Origin: an uncultured Bacilli bacterium
GTDB taxonomy: Bacteria; Bacillota_I; Bacilli_A; RF39; UBA660
Direction of reading: 5' to 3'
Assembly (NCBI GenBank): GCA_934090795.1
Contig: CAKOJQ010000003.1
Location: 1 to 64,000 of the forward strand
DNA length: 64,000 nt
In this document: positions 45,075 to 53,977 of the stretch, piece after piece
Numbering within the stretch: position 1 is the stretch's first letter
Layout: every line of letters begins with the position of its first letter
Translations under genes and position numbers: made by a program
Notes under the pieces: generated by a model
Told to the model about the DNA's origin: nothing
Seen by the model: the letters and a program-made list of their open reading frames with translations, nothing else
Database searches by the model: none

Positions 45075-45130
45075 ACACAATCACCATATCCTCTATAAAA
45101 TATACCATAAATAATAATTTAAAACAATCG

Positions 45131-45155
45131 AAAAATTAGAGAATTCTATCTCTAA
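45131..45155 (-). terminator. Rho-independent terminator
   Basis: TTAGAGA (45136-45142) pairs with TCTCTAA (45149-45155), followed by T5 on the minus strand. It ends the engB-LRR-92 aa operon. Confidence 0.75.
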
Positions 45156-45159
45156 CTAA

Positions 45160-45438
45160 TTATCCATATAATCTTTTTAAATATATAATTTTACCTTCAT
45201 GTTCAAGTTTAACAAAATCATCATCATCCTCACTTAATATGTCATTTCCACATTCACTAGTTAATGGGCCAATATTAAGTATTTTTTCTTTAGTTAATGG
45301 ATAACTCAAATATAAATAGTCATTAACAGCAGGTTTATCACCATAAAACTCTATATTAATAACATAGCTATCATCTGAATTAACATCATTTAAATAATAA
45401 TTATAACCATCAATTTTATTAATTAACAATTTTATCAT
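45160..45438 (-). CDS. Small acidic hypothetical protein
   Basis: 92 residues, soluble, with an acidic stretch (SEDDDDF) near the C-terminus. It overlaps the LRR gene by 4 bp (ATGA arrangement), so it is translated from the same message. Beta-rich, possibly OB-like, but no family is recognised. Confidence 0.6.
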   Translation of the reverse strand: MIKLLINKIDGYNYYLNDVNSDDSYVINIEFYGDKPAVNDYLYLSYPLTKEKILNIGPLTSECGNDILSEDDDDFVKLEHEGKIIYLKRLYG

Positions 45439-47198
45439 AAAGTTTTTTCCTTCTTCTCATACATTAATTCTAATAACTTTTTATTATAAATCGCATCCCA
45501 AGTACAATCATCTGCTAATGTTATACTTTCCAGTCCTCCCGCATTACGTAAAAAATATTTGGGTAAATAAGAAAGATTTGGTAAATTAACACTCATTATA
45601 ATCTGATTAGCAGCTAAAAATAATTTACCAGTTTTAATTAAATTTGGTAGTGATATATAATCAAGTTCCTTATTAGCCATCAAAAACATATCACCAGTAA
45701 CTCTTAAATTATCTGCCTCAAACATTCTTAAGTTCTTTGCATCATTCATAAAAAAATCACCAGTTTCTTGAAGAGAAGGAAAAGATGCAAATAAAACTTT
45801 ATCATTTGATTTAAAGAAACATTTACCAGCATAACTTAAATTAGGTATTACAATTGAACTTAAACCTTTATTAGAAAACATAAAATTATTTCCAACTCTC
45901 TGTAAAGAATCAAAATTTATACTTTCAACTATAATATTTCTCTTTAAAAAATCATCACCAATTATTATAGTTTTATTTAAATCAATATTCGTTAATTTAA
46001 TATTATTAGCTAAGAAATAATTCCCGATAACTTTTGCCTTACTTAAATTAAAATATTCCAAATCCGTATTAGCATATAACACATCATTACCAATCTCTCT
46101 AACATTACTAAATTCCATATTTTTAAGATATTGTCCTGAAATCAAGAAACGATTAGGTAATTTATCTATCATATTATTTTTTATTCCAATCAATTTATTA
46201 TCAAAAGACAAAGTAAGTTCAAAAATATTGTCTTCCTTGTTTGTAATATATACCTTCTTATCTTTTTTTCCCCTAACAATTTCAATATTTTTAATTTTAC
46301 CAATAACATCACTAAAACTATCTCTTATTTTATTATCATAAACATCTATTTTTTTATTAACTAAATCAATTATAAAATAATCCATAATAATATACTTTTC
46401 CGGATCATATTTAATTACATTACCATTATCAACTATTATATTATTTGTACAATAATAAATATCATTTAATTCATAATTATATTTATAATATTCTTCATCT
46501 ATACTAATATAATTATCAATTTGAAATTCAGAATTTTCATCATAAATTTCTCTAATTCCATAGGCTTTATAAAAACTCATTGTTAATCCCGGTATAATAT
46601 TATCTAAATTATTATCAAACGTAGAATCCGGATTATTAACTAATTCGTTATAACGATTTTTTATTGATAAATGATTATTTTTATTTCTTGTAAACTGAAT
46701 TGATATTACACTTGTTCCATATTCGTCTTGTCTATCTGGAATAAGAAAATCTTCTCTTTTAATATCTAAAATGTTCTTCTTAACAGCAAAAAATACATAT
46801 TTATTTTCTAATCTTGAGGCTGGGTCTAGAAAAGTACATAATTGTTCATCTTTACTAAAATATTTTTTAAATGAATTAACTTCTTCAACTGTTTTACATT
46901 CAAAGAAATCGTATCCAGCATCATCTAATAATTCTTTAGGTGTTTTGCTTACATCTCTTATGTCATATTCATTTTTAAGCCCTGCATTGCTATAAACAAA
47001 ATCATTAAATTCTTCTTCTTTATGATTTTCTTTAATATCGTCATATAAGCTATCTTTTACATAATAAAAATGCTTATTTAATATTTCTACTAATTTTCCA
47101 GGTATATTTAAAATTGTAGGAAAGCACTCCCTACAATAATGCATCATTTGTTCACCATATTTTTTCTTTATATATTTTAAATCTTTGCTTAAATCCAT
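45435..47198 (-). CDS. Intracellular BspA-type leucine-rich-repeat protein
   Basis: 587 residues, no signal peptide or membrane helix. The C-terminal third (about 365-570) has roughly nine LRR_5/BspA-type repeats, e.g. LSSIVIPNLSYAGKCFF and LDYISLPNLIKTGKLFL. The N-terminal 360 residues are a domain I do not recognise, with a helical start (KYGEQMMHYCRECFP). BspA repeats are usually on secreted proteins, so the cytoplasmic form in an operon directly after engB is odd. A protein-protein interaction role is likely. Confidence 0.7.
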   Translation of the reverse strand: MDLSKDLKYIKKKYGEQMMHYCRECFPTILNIPGKLVEILNKHFYYVKDSLYDDIKENHKEEEFNDFVYSNAGLKNEYDIRDVSKTPKELLDDAGYDFFECKTVEEVNSFKKYFSKDEQLCTFLDPASRLENKYVFFAVKKNILDIKREDFLIPDRQDEYGTSVISIQFTRNKNNHLSIKNRYNELVNNPDSTFDNNLDNIIPGLTMSFYKAYGIREIYDENSEFQIDNYISIDEEYYKYNYELNDIYYCTNNIIVDNGNVIKYDPEKYIIMDYFIIDLVNKKIDVYDNKIRDSFSDVIGKIKNIEIVRGKKDKKVYITNKEDNIFELTLSFDNKLIGIKNNMIDKLPNRFLISGQYLKNMEFSNVREIGNDVLYANTDLEYFNLSKAKVIGNYFLANNIKLTNIDLNKTIIIGDDFLKRNIIVESINFDSLQRVGNNFMFSNKGLSSIVIPNLSYAGKCFFKSNDKVLFASFPSLQETGDFFMNDAKNLRMFEADNLRVTGDMFLMANKELDYISLPNLIKTGKLFLAANQIIMSVNLPNLSYLPKYFLRNAGGLESITLADDCTWDAIYNKKLLELMYEKKEKTL

Positions 47199-47200
47199 AA

Positions 47201-47785
47201 TTATTTCAAATATTCAGCAATTACTTTGCCAACATCGTCTCTTCCCTTCTTATTTACTGATGAAAAATAAATAACATAATCATTTTCATCTAAATTTAAT
47301 ACAACTTTTATATTTTTTAAAGTTTTATCTCTATTAGAAGGTTTAATTTTATCATATTTGTTAGCAATAATAGTTACTGGAATATTATAATATTTTAAAT
47401 AATTATACATAAGTACATCATTTTCAGTTGGCTTATTTCTTCCATCAATTATCATGAAAACATTTTTTAAATTACTTCTTGATTTTAAGTATTCTTCAAT
47501 CATTAAACCAAACTTTTTTTGAGTTGCTTTACTAACGCTTGCATACCCATATCCTGGAACATCTACTAAATAAAATGACTCATTACATAAATAAAAATTT
47601 AAAGTTTGAGTTTTTCCAGGAGTTGCACTAGTTCTAGCATAATTCTTTTTACCTATCATGGTATTAATAAAACTACTTTTACCTACATTAGATCTTCCTA
47701 CCAATAAAAATTCAGGCTTGTTATCAGTTGGATACTGACTTGTTCTAATTGCTATAACTTTTAAATCACTTGTTTCAATTTTCAT
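47201..47785 (-). CDS. engB: Ribosome biogenesis GTPase EngB (YsxC)
   Basis: 194 residues. Motifs: LVGRSNVGKSSFIN (G1), TPGKTQTLNFY (G2), DVPGYGYA (G3), NKYDK (G4) and a G5-like FSSVNKKG. Needed for late 50S assembly. Length is standard. First gene of a three-gene operon. Confidence 0.97.
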   Translation of the reverse strand: MKIETSDLKVIAIRTSQYPTDNKPEFLLVGRSNVGKSSFINTMIGKKNYARTSATPGKTQTLNFYLCNESFYLVDVPGYGYASVSKATQKKFGLMIEEYLKSRSNLKNVFMIIDGRNKPTENDVLMYNYLKYYNIPVTIIANKYDKIKPSNRDKTLKNIKVVLNLDENDYVIYFSSVNKKGRDDVGKVIAEYLK

Positions 47786-47913
47786 ATAATTTTCCTCAAT
47801 TCAATTAAATAAACTCTTAGTTTACACTTTAATTATAATAAAGATGTTAAAAAATTGCAAATTTGTAGAAAAAATCTTTATCCTAAAGTATAATTATTTA
47901 TGGGTGATACATA

Positions 47914-48489
47914 TTGTTATATCCAAATAATATTAAAAAGAAAGTTAAAAGGAATATATCTTTTGCTAATAGAGGAATGGATTTAGAAACTCTTATTAAT
48001 GAAGCCAATGAATTTTATTTAAAAGAAGATATTGCTGTTATTTATAAGAAACCTACCCCTGTTAAAATAAAAAAAGTAACATATACTAATGATATACCTA
48101 AAGTTGAAGGATACTTAAATCAAAAATCCACTTTAGATTATGTTGGATTATATAAAGGAAAATATATTGATTTTGATGCTAAAAAAACACTGAATTTGAA
48201 TTCATTTCCTTTATCTAATATTCATCTTCATCAATTAAATCATATGAAGATGATAATTAAACATGAAGGTATTACATTCTTACTAATTGATATTCAAAAT
48301 AAAGTATTTTTACTTAAAGGAGAAGATATTATTAATTTTATTGAAAATAATAATAAAAAAAGTATACCCTACTCTTATATAGAAGAAAAAGGTTATCAAA
48401 TTGAATATAGCTATAATCCTATATTAAATTATATTAATACGATTGATAATGTTTATTTTAAAGGAGAAATTAAAAATGAAAAAAATTAA
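47914..48489 (+). CDS. recU: Holliday junction resolvase RecU
   Basis: 191 residues from a TTG at 47914 with GGGTGA upstream. NRGMDLETLINEANEFY, KKPTPVKI, the catalytic region DYVGLYKGKYIDFDAK and FPLSNIHLHQLNHMK are all diagnostic. It cuts recombination intermediates and assists RecA. It overlaps ponA by 14 bp, the conserved recU-ponA pair of Bacilli. Confidence 0.95.
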   Translation: MLYPNNIKKKVKRNISFANRGMDLETLINEANEFYLKEDIAVIYKKPTPVKIKKVTYTNDIPKVEGYLNQKSTLDYVGLYKGKYIDFDAKKTLNLNSFPLSNIHLHQLNHMKMIIKHEGITFLLIDIQNKVFLLKGEDIINFIENNNKKSIPYSYIEEKGYQIEYSYNPILNYINTIDNVYFKGEIKNEKN

Positions 48490-51289
48490 AATAAAGAAAA
48501 GAACTAAAAAAACAAATACTAAAGTAAATAATACTAAAGTGAATAATACTAAAGTGAATAATACTAAAGGTAATTTAAATGCTTTTAAAAAAAGATTTAA
48601 AAAAGGCAATCTAAGAGAAAAGATTCTAATAATTGTAATGCTTGTATTAGTATCAATATTTATTCTAGGTTTTGCATTCGCTATTTATATAATAATATCA
48701 GCACCTGATTTTGACGCGAATAGCTTATTTACCAAAAACTCGTCAATACTACTAGATTCCGAAGGAAATGAAATTGCGAGACTTGGAACTGAAAATCGTG
48801 AAAGAGTTACTTATGATGATTTACCAGAGGTATTTGTTGATGCTCTAGTAGCAACTGAAGACTCAAGATTCTTTCAACATAACGGAGTTGACCTTGCTAG
48901 ATTCTTAAAAGCAACTATTGGACAACTTGCTGGTAATTCTGGAGCGGGTGGTGCATCTACCCTTACTATGCAAATTGCTAAACAAAGAATTAATGGTTAT
49001 GAAGCAAGTGGAATTAAAGGTATTGTTCGTAAGTTTACTGATATGTATATGTCTGTATTTAAATTGGAAAAAACATATACTAAAGAACAAATAATTGAAT
49101 TTTATGTAAATATTCCTAACTTAGGAAGTGGTTCTTATGGAATCGAACAAGCAGCTCAAACTTATTTTAATAAATCAATTAGTGAAGTTAACTTATCAGA
49201 AGCAGCATTACTTGTTGGATTATTCCAAGCACCATCTGCATATAACCCCATAAATTATCCTGAAAAAGCTGAAGCAAGAAGAAATCAAGTATTAAACCTA
49301 ATGAAACGTCATGGCTATATTAATGATGAAGAATGTGAAATTGCAAAATCAATTAAAGTTGCTGATATGATATATCAAGGAAGTCGTTCCAAAAATAAAA
49401 ATATTGGATTTATAAATACAGTTGTTGAAGAAGTTGTTAAACGAACAGGTAAAGATCCATATTTAGTATCAATGAAAATTAAAACAACAATGATTCAATC
49501 AAAACAAGATGTTTTAAATGACTTATATGCTGGAACAAATAAAAATTTAAAATGGCCAAACGAAAATATCCGTGCAGGTGTAGCAGTTACTGATGTAAAC
49601 ACTGGTGCTATTGTTGCCGTTGGTGCTAACCGAAAAAATGATGAAAGAAACTACAACTATGCTACAATGATTAAACGTCATCCCGGTTCAACTGCAAAAC
49701 CAATCTTTGATTACGGTCCTGCCATAGAATATTTAAACTGGGGTACTGGTCAAATGGTTGTTGATGATGAGTTTACTTATAGTAATGGTGGATATATTAA
49801 AAACTGGGATAACCAATATAAAGGAATAATGACTATTAAAACAGCACTTGCATCATCAAGAAACATCCCAGCTTTATACGCATTTCAAAGGCTAAATCAA
49901 AATCAAATTAAAACCTTTGTTACTGGTTTAGGAATTACTCCTGAATACGAAAATGGATATATTAATGAAGCACATAGTATTGGTGGATTTAATGGAGTTA
50001 ACCCACTTCAAATGTCTGCAGCATATGCGACTTTTGCTAGAGGTGGCGTTTATATCGAACCATATTCATTTACTGAAATCGAATTTTTAGATACCGGTGA
50101 AATTTATACAGTAACACCTGAAAAAAGAACTGTAATGAGTGAATCAACTGCTTTTATGATTAATTCAATCTTAACATATGCTGTTAAATCAGGAAATGTA
50201 TCAGCCGGATCAAAATATGGAACTGATGTTGCTAGTAAAACTGGTACATCAACTATTCCATCATCTACTAAAAAAGGTTGTACAGTTAAAGGAGATATAA
50301 TTGGCGATTCATGGCAAGTAACATATACACCAGAATACTCTTATGCAGTATGGGTTGGATATGACCAAAATAAAGGAGATACATGTCTTGTATCAAGTGT
50401 TGGAAACACAGTTAAAAAAGGAATTGTTAGAGAATTAACAGCTAAAATAAATAGTACAAATAAAACATTTACTAAACCATCATCTGTTGTAACTGCAACA
50501 ATCGAATTAGAAACAAATCCAGTTCAACTTGCTAGTGAATACACTCCAGATAGCCTAAAAAGTGTTGAATATTTTAAATCAGGTACTGAACCAGATACTG
50601 TATCAACAAGATTTAGTAAATTAACTGCTCCTTCCAATTTAAAGGCAAACTATGTTGCTGGAACAAATTTAGTTACCCTAACATGGAATGAAGTGCCAAC
50701 ACCAGATGCCGTAAGTGATTCATGGTTAGATAATTACTTTAAAGAAAATTATGGAGTTTGGGCTGAAAAATATTTAGGAAAACGTAAAGAATACAATACT
50801 TCTACTATTGGAACATTTGGTTACGATATATACGTCAATAACGGAAGTGGTTATAACTATGTAGGCTTCTCGACTAGTTCTACATATACCTATACTGGAA
50901 CTATTACAAGTAACACTACATTTATGGTTAAATCAACCTATTCAGTATTTAAATCAAATGCATCTGAAGGAACAACGGTTACTATTAATGCTGTAAATGA
51001 TAATCCTGAATCAAGTGATTTTGAAACTGAGCTTAATGGCGTATCTGGAATGACAGTTGCCGAATATTATAAATTTATTAATAACAATAAACCACTAAAA
51101 GTTACATTAAACGGTAAAGATATAAGTGATAAAGCAACTTATACAACAACATGTATTGAAGAATTAACTGGCGAAGAATGTAGTGTCACATCAATGGATT
51201 GCACAACAAGTTATATCTTAAATCATAAAGCTTTCTATAATGGTAAATCAAGTGGTTCTATTCAAAGAACTTTAAAAGCTGGATGCTAA
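48476..51289 (+). CDS. ponA: Class A penicillin-binding protein (PBP1A/PonA)
   Basis: 937 residues from the ATG at 48476 (AAAGGAG upstream). A basic cytoplasmic tail with four NTKVN-type repeats precedes a membrane helix (about 50-75). The GT51 domain has the catalytic Glu in VATEDSRFF and GGASTLTMQIAKQ. The transpeptidase domain has STAK, SRN and KTGTST. A fibronectin III-like domain (APSNLKANY...VTLTWNEV) and a Cys-containing tail follow. Both enzymatic domains look functional. Conserved partner of recU. Confidence 0.95.
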   Translation: MKKIKIKKRTKKTNTKVNNTKVNNTKVNNTKGNLNAFKKRFKKGNLREKILIIVMLVLVSIFILGFAFAIYIIISAPDFDANSLFTKNSSILLDSEGNEIARLGTENRERVTYDDLPEVFVDALVATEDSRFFQHNGVDLARFLKATIGQLAGNSGAGGASTLTMQIAKQRINGYEASGIKGIVRKFTDMYMSVFKLEKTYTKEQIIEFYVNIPNLGSGSYGIEQAAQTYFNKSISEVNLSEAALLVGLFQAPSAYNPINYPEKAEARRNQVLNLMKRHGYINDEECEIAKSIKVADMIYQGSRSKNKNIGFINTVVEEVVKRTGKDPYLVSMKIKTTMIQSKQDVLNDLYAGTNKNLKWPNENIRAGVAVTDVNTGAIVAVGANRKNDERNYNYATMIKRHPGSTAKPIFDYGPAIEYLNWGTGQMVVDDEFTYSNGGYIKNWDNQYKGIMTIKTALASSRNIPALYAFQRLNQNQIKTFVTGLGITPEYENGYINEAHSIGGFNGVNPLQMSAAYATFARGGVYIEPYSFTEIEFLDTGEIYTVTPEKRTVMSESTAFMINSILTYAVKSGNVSAGSKYGTDVASKTGTSTIPSSTKKGCTVKGDIIGDSWQVTYTPEYSYAVWVGYDQNKGDTCLVSSVGNTVKKGIVRELTAKINSTNKTFTKPSSVVTATIELETNPVQLASEYTPDSLKSVEYFKSGTEPDTVSTRFSKLTAPSNLKANYVAGTNLVTLTWNEVPTPDAVSDSWLDNYFKENYGVWAEKYLGKRKEYNTSTIGTFGYDIYVNNGSGYNYVGFSTSSTYTYTGTITSNTTFMVKSTYSVFKSNASEGTTVTINAVNDNPESSDFETELNGVSGMTVAEYYKFINNNKPLKVTLNGKDISDKATYTTTCIEELTGEECSVTSMDCTTSYILNHKAFYNGKSSGSIQRTLKAGC
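48515..48574 (+). repeat. 15-bp tandem repeat in ponA
   Basis: Four units of AATACTAAAGTGAAT-type sequence (48515, 48530, 48545, 48560) encode NTKVN x3 and a final NTKGN in the cytoplasmic tail of PonA. The two middle units are identical, so copy number could vary by slippage without breaking the frame. Confidence 0.85.
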
Positions 51290-51290
51290 A

Positions 51291-51323
51291 AAAACAGTTG
51301 GAATTACTTCTAACTGTTTTTCT
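51291..51323. terminator. Bidirectional terminator between ponA and nth
   Basis: AAAACAGTT (51291-51299) and AACTGTTTT (51312-51320) form a stem, with T-runs on both strands between convergent genes. Confidence 0.85.
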
Positions 51324-51927
51324 TATACTTACAATAATTTTTAAATTTACAATCTAAACATTTGGGATTTTTACTAGTACAATAATATCTTCCAAATAAA
51401 AGTATTTGTTCGCTTACTCTATTCCATTTATCTTTTGGAATTTTTTTCATTAATTTTTTCTCGATAATTGTAACCGAATCATTTATCCTCGCAAATCCAA
51501 GTCTTTTAGAAACTCTTTCAACATGTGTATCAACTGGAATACTAGGTTCATTATAAATATTTTTAAGCACTACATTTGTAGTCTTTCTACCAACTCCCGG
51601 TAAAGATTCTAAATATTTTCGATCATTTGGAACTATCCCATCATAATCTATTAATAATCTTTTACTAACAGTAATTATATACTCGCTCTTTTTACTATAT
51701 GATCCACAAGACCTTATAATATCTTCAATATCTTTTTTACTCGCATTAGCTAGACTATTAATATCATACTTTTTAAATAATTCCTTCGTAACAATATTAA
51801 CTCTTTTATCCGTACACTGAGCACTTAAAATAGTTGCAATTAATAATTCAAAAGGACTATTATAATCTAATTCACATTTCGGATTAGGTATATAATAATC
51901 TAATATATCGTATATTTCCTTATTCAT
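51310..51927 (-). CDS. nth: Endonuclease III
   Basis: 205 residues. DNA glycosylase/AP lyase for oxidised pyrimidines. The helix-hairpin-helix with catalytic Lys is LPGVGRKTTNVV, the catalytic Asp is in PVDTHVERVS, and the [4Fe-4S] cluster ligands C-x6-C-x2-C-x5-C close the protein. It overlaps dnaD by 8 bp, as in Bacillus. Confidence 0.97.
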   Translation of the reverse strand: MNKEIYDILDYYIPNPKCELDYNSPFELLIATILSAQCTDKRVNIVTKELFKKYDINSLANASKKDIEDIIRSCGSYSKKSEYIITVSKRLLIDYDGIVPNDRKYLESLPGVGRKTTNVVLKNIYNEPSIPVDTHVERVSKRLGFARINDSVTIIEKKLMKKIPKDKWNRVSEQILLFGRYYCTSKNPKCLDCKFKNYCKYKKNS

Positions 51928-52558
51928 CTAACCAATTATAATCACTTATCTCTTTTACATTCTTATCTAATGCATTCCTACTCTTCAAATGATTATTTAC
52001 ATCCTCCATTGTCTTAAATCCCTTTTTAGTCCAATCATAAATTATTTTATCTATATATCTTAAACTAGTAACTCCATTATAAGTAGCTTCTTTAAGTGCC
52101 CCTAAAATAATTTCTTCACTAACATTTTTATCAAGCCAATCATTAATTATTTCATACTCCATTGGTGATAAAGACCTTGAAAACTCTTTTTCAAACTTTT
52201 CAAATATATTATTATTAACAACTACTTTATTAGTCTTATTTATATTATTAACCATCGTTTTATATATAGCATCTAAATTAACAACTTCACTAACCACATT
52301 ACCATTTTTAATAACATCAATATTTATTAATCCTTTATTAGTTAAACTAGTAAAAGAGTCTAATATCTTATTAACACTAATGCACGTTATTTTATTTATT
52401 AATTCTACATCAAAAGTAGGAGAATCTTGATTCATAAAATAAATTAATAATAAGCATTCCTCTAAAGTTAATTTATATTCAAATATTAAAGGAAAAAATT
52501 CTTTCTTAATTATATAATCTTTTCTTTTAATTATACTTTCTAAAAAATTACTATTCAT
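51920..52558 (-). CDS. dnaD: DnaD-family replication initiation protein
   Basis: 212 residues. A winged-helix N-terminal domain (about 1-100, with LTEECLLLIYFMN-like pattern) is followed by the DnaD/DnaB domain: LSPMEYEIINDWLDKN, EEIILGALKEA, YIDKIIYDW. It helps load helicase at oriC. Neighbouring nth and recU-ponA reproduce the Bacillus order. No residues appear missing. Confidence 0.9.
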   Translation of the reverse strand: MNSNFLESIIKRKDYIIKKEFFPLIFEYKLTLEECLLLIYFMNQDSPTFDVELINKITCISVNKILDSFTSLTNKGLINIDVIKNGNVVSEVVNLDAIYKTMVNNINKTNKVVVNNNIFEKFEKEFSRSLSPMEYEIINDWLDKNVSEEIILGALKEATYNGVTSLRYIDKIIYDWTKKGFKTMEDVNNHLKSRNALDKNVKEISDYNWLDE

Positions 52559-52564
52559 TAATTA

Positions 52565-53647
52565 TCACATCCAGTTTTTAATTATATATTTTTTAATTAT
52601 CTTTTTATTATTTTTAAGTTTTCCATTAAGTATATTTAATAAAACATCATCATATATCTTTCTTAATTTAGGAGAACCATCCATATCAAGTAATCTCATT
52701 ATATCATCATTCGTTATTTTTAAATCACTTAATTTATGAATAGGCATTTGTTTATCCATTTTATTAATTTCTTCTTTACTAAAGCCTAATATTTCTCCAC
52801 CAACTAAGCATACATATAAACCATACTTAAGTAAAGATAAATTATCTACTTTTCCATTATCAACAACTATTCTTATTTGTTTAATCATTGTAAGTGATTG
52901 TTTCGTAAAAGGATATTTTGAACTAAAATCTATTTGAGCCCATATTCCTAAAACATCAGATACTTCAACTATTTTATCATACTTTATGTCTAATTCATCT
53001 AATAAATCTAGTTCTTTTAAATATTCTAATCCTTTACCCAAATTTTTAGATGAAAATATTTTTTCTAATTCTTGTTTTTTTCTTGTGTAACTAATATCCC
53101 TTAAAATTTCTTTATTATTTTTAATATATTTAGCAATATCATTATCTAATTTAAAATTAAGTACTATTGCAAATCTGATTGCTCTAAGTATCCTAACAGG
53201 ATCATCACTTAATCTTTTATCTGCATCTCCTATTGTCCTAATAATTTTATCTTGAATGTCCTTAGTACCATTTAAATAATCAAATACTTTTCCATCTCTA
53301 TTCATACATAATGCATTAATAGTAAAATCTCTTCTTTTTAAATCAACTAATAAATTATCTACATAAATTATTGATTTAGGTTTGTGATTAATATATTCTC
53401 CATCCATTCTATAAGTAGTTATATCATAATTATATTTTCCAATCTTAAGAGGAATTGAGCCATAATTATTAACTCCCTTTTTTATTTTAAATACCTTAAT
53501 AATGTCCTTTGGAAGAGCATTAGTACATATATCTACATCAAAAGACTCTATTCCTAGTAAGTAATCTCTAACATATCCACCAACCACATAAGCCTCAAAT
53601 CCACTTTTTTCTAACTTAAACAATACTTTTTTTATTTCATTATTCAT
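52565..53647 (-). CDS. cca: CCA tRNA nucleotidyltransferase
   Basis: 360 residues. Adds or repairs the 3' CCA of tRNA. Class II polymerase motifs: VVGGYVRDYLLG, FDVDICTNA (catalytic DxD), RRDFTINAL, DDPVRILRAIRFA. The C-terminal helical body is shorter than in Bacillus but recognisable. It lies 6 bp upstream of dnaD and may head the cca-dnaD-nth operon. Confidence 0.95.
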   Translation of the reverse strand: MNNEIKKVLFKLEKSGFEAYVVGGYVRDYLLGIESFDVDICTNALPKDIIKVFKIKKGVNNYGSIPLKIGKYNYDITTYRMDGEYINHKPKSIIYVDNLLVDLKRRDFTINALCMNRDGKVFDYLNGTKDIQDKIIRTIGDADKRLSDDPVRILRAIRFAIVLNFKLDNDIAKYIKNNKEILRDISYTRKKQELEKIFSSKNLGKGLEYLKELDLLDELDIKYDKIVEVSDVLGIWAQIDFSSKYPFTKQSLTMIKQIRIVVDNGKVDNLSLLKYGLYVCLVGGEILGFSKEEINKMDKQMPIHKLSDLKITNDDIMRLLDMDGSPKLRKIYDDVLLNILNGKLKNNKKIIKKYIIKNWM

Positions 53648-53693
53648 TAGTTACCTCATCAAAATTATACCAAATTATTAATACTTTGTGAAC

Positions 53694-53846
53694 TTAACAC
53701 ATATTTCTTGACATTCCTCTACGTATAGATGATCCAACTGCTCTACCAAGCTCAAATATTGTATTAATAAATCTTGATAAAGCATTAAGAATAGTTCCAT
53801 TAATCGTTTGTCCACCTGTAATTTTATTAAGTTCTATGTCCTTCAT
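53694..53846 (-). CDS. Double-glycine leader precursor peptide 2 (50 aa)
   Basis: MKDIELNKITGG is a 12-residue double-glycine leader, nearly identical in pattern to the leader of peptide 1. The predicted 38-residue mature peptide is cationic and amphipathic, contains a GxxxG motif (GRAVG), an Arg pair and a C-terminal Cys. It starts in the stop of peptide 1 (TAATG), so the two are coupled and downstream of the cognate exporter. It is too short for ordinary gene calling. Class IIb two-peptide bacteriocin partner, or a signal peptide, is the likely role. Confidence 0.8.
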   Translation of the reverse strand: MKDIELNKITGGQTINGTILNALSRFINTIFELGRAVGSSIRRGMSRNMC

Positions 53847-53977
53847 TAGTTACATTTAAGAGGACGAATGAAACCATCTACAACACCAATTAAAAAAGTA
53901 ATTAAGCCACCAATAATAGCTAAAACAGAATAATTAGCTTTTCCACCAGTTACCCTATTTAATTCATAATCATTCAT
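53846..53977 (-). CDS. Double-glycine leader precursor peptide 1 (43 aa)
   Basis: Leader MNDYELNRVTGG is followed by a 31-residue mature region that is strongly hydrophobic (an IIGG-containing helix), has a GxxxG motif (GVVDG) and ends LKCN. The ATG lies inside the last codons of the exporter gene (8-bp overlap), so exporter and peptide are translationally coupled. Cleavage after GG by the exporter's own C39 domain is the expected maturation. No immunity protein is recognisable beside it. Confidence 0.82.
   Translation of the reverse strand: MNDYELNRVTGGKANYSVLAIIGGLITFLIGVVDGFIRPLKCN

Noticed and set aside
48424..48609. Minus-strand hydrophobic ORF across recU/ponA
   Set aside because: Its repetitive sequence is only the complement of the NTKVN-coding repeat; no start signal supports it.
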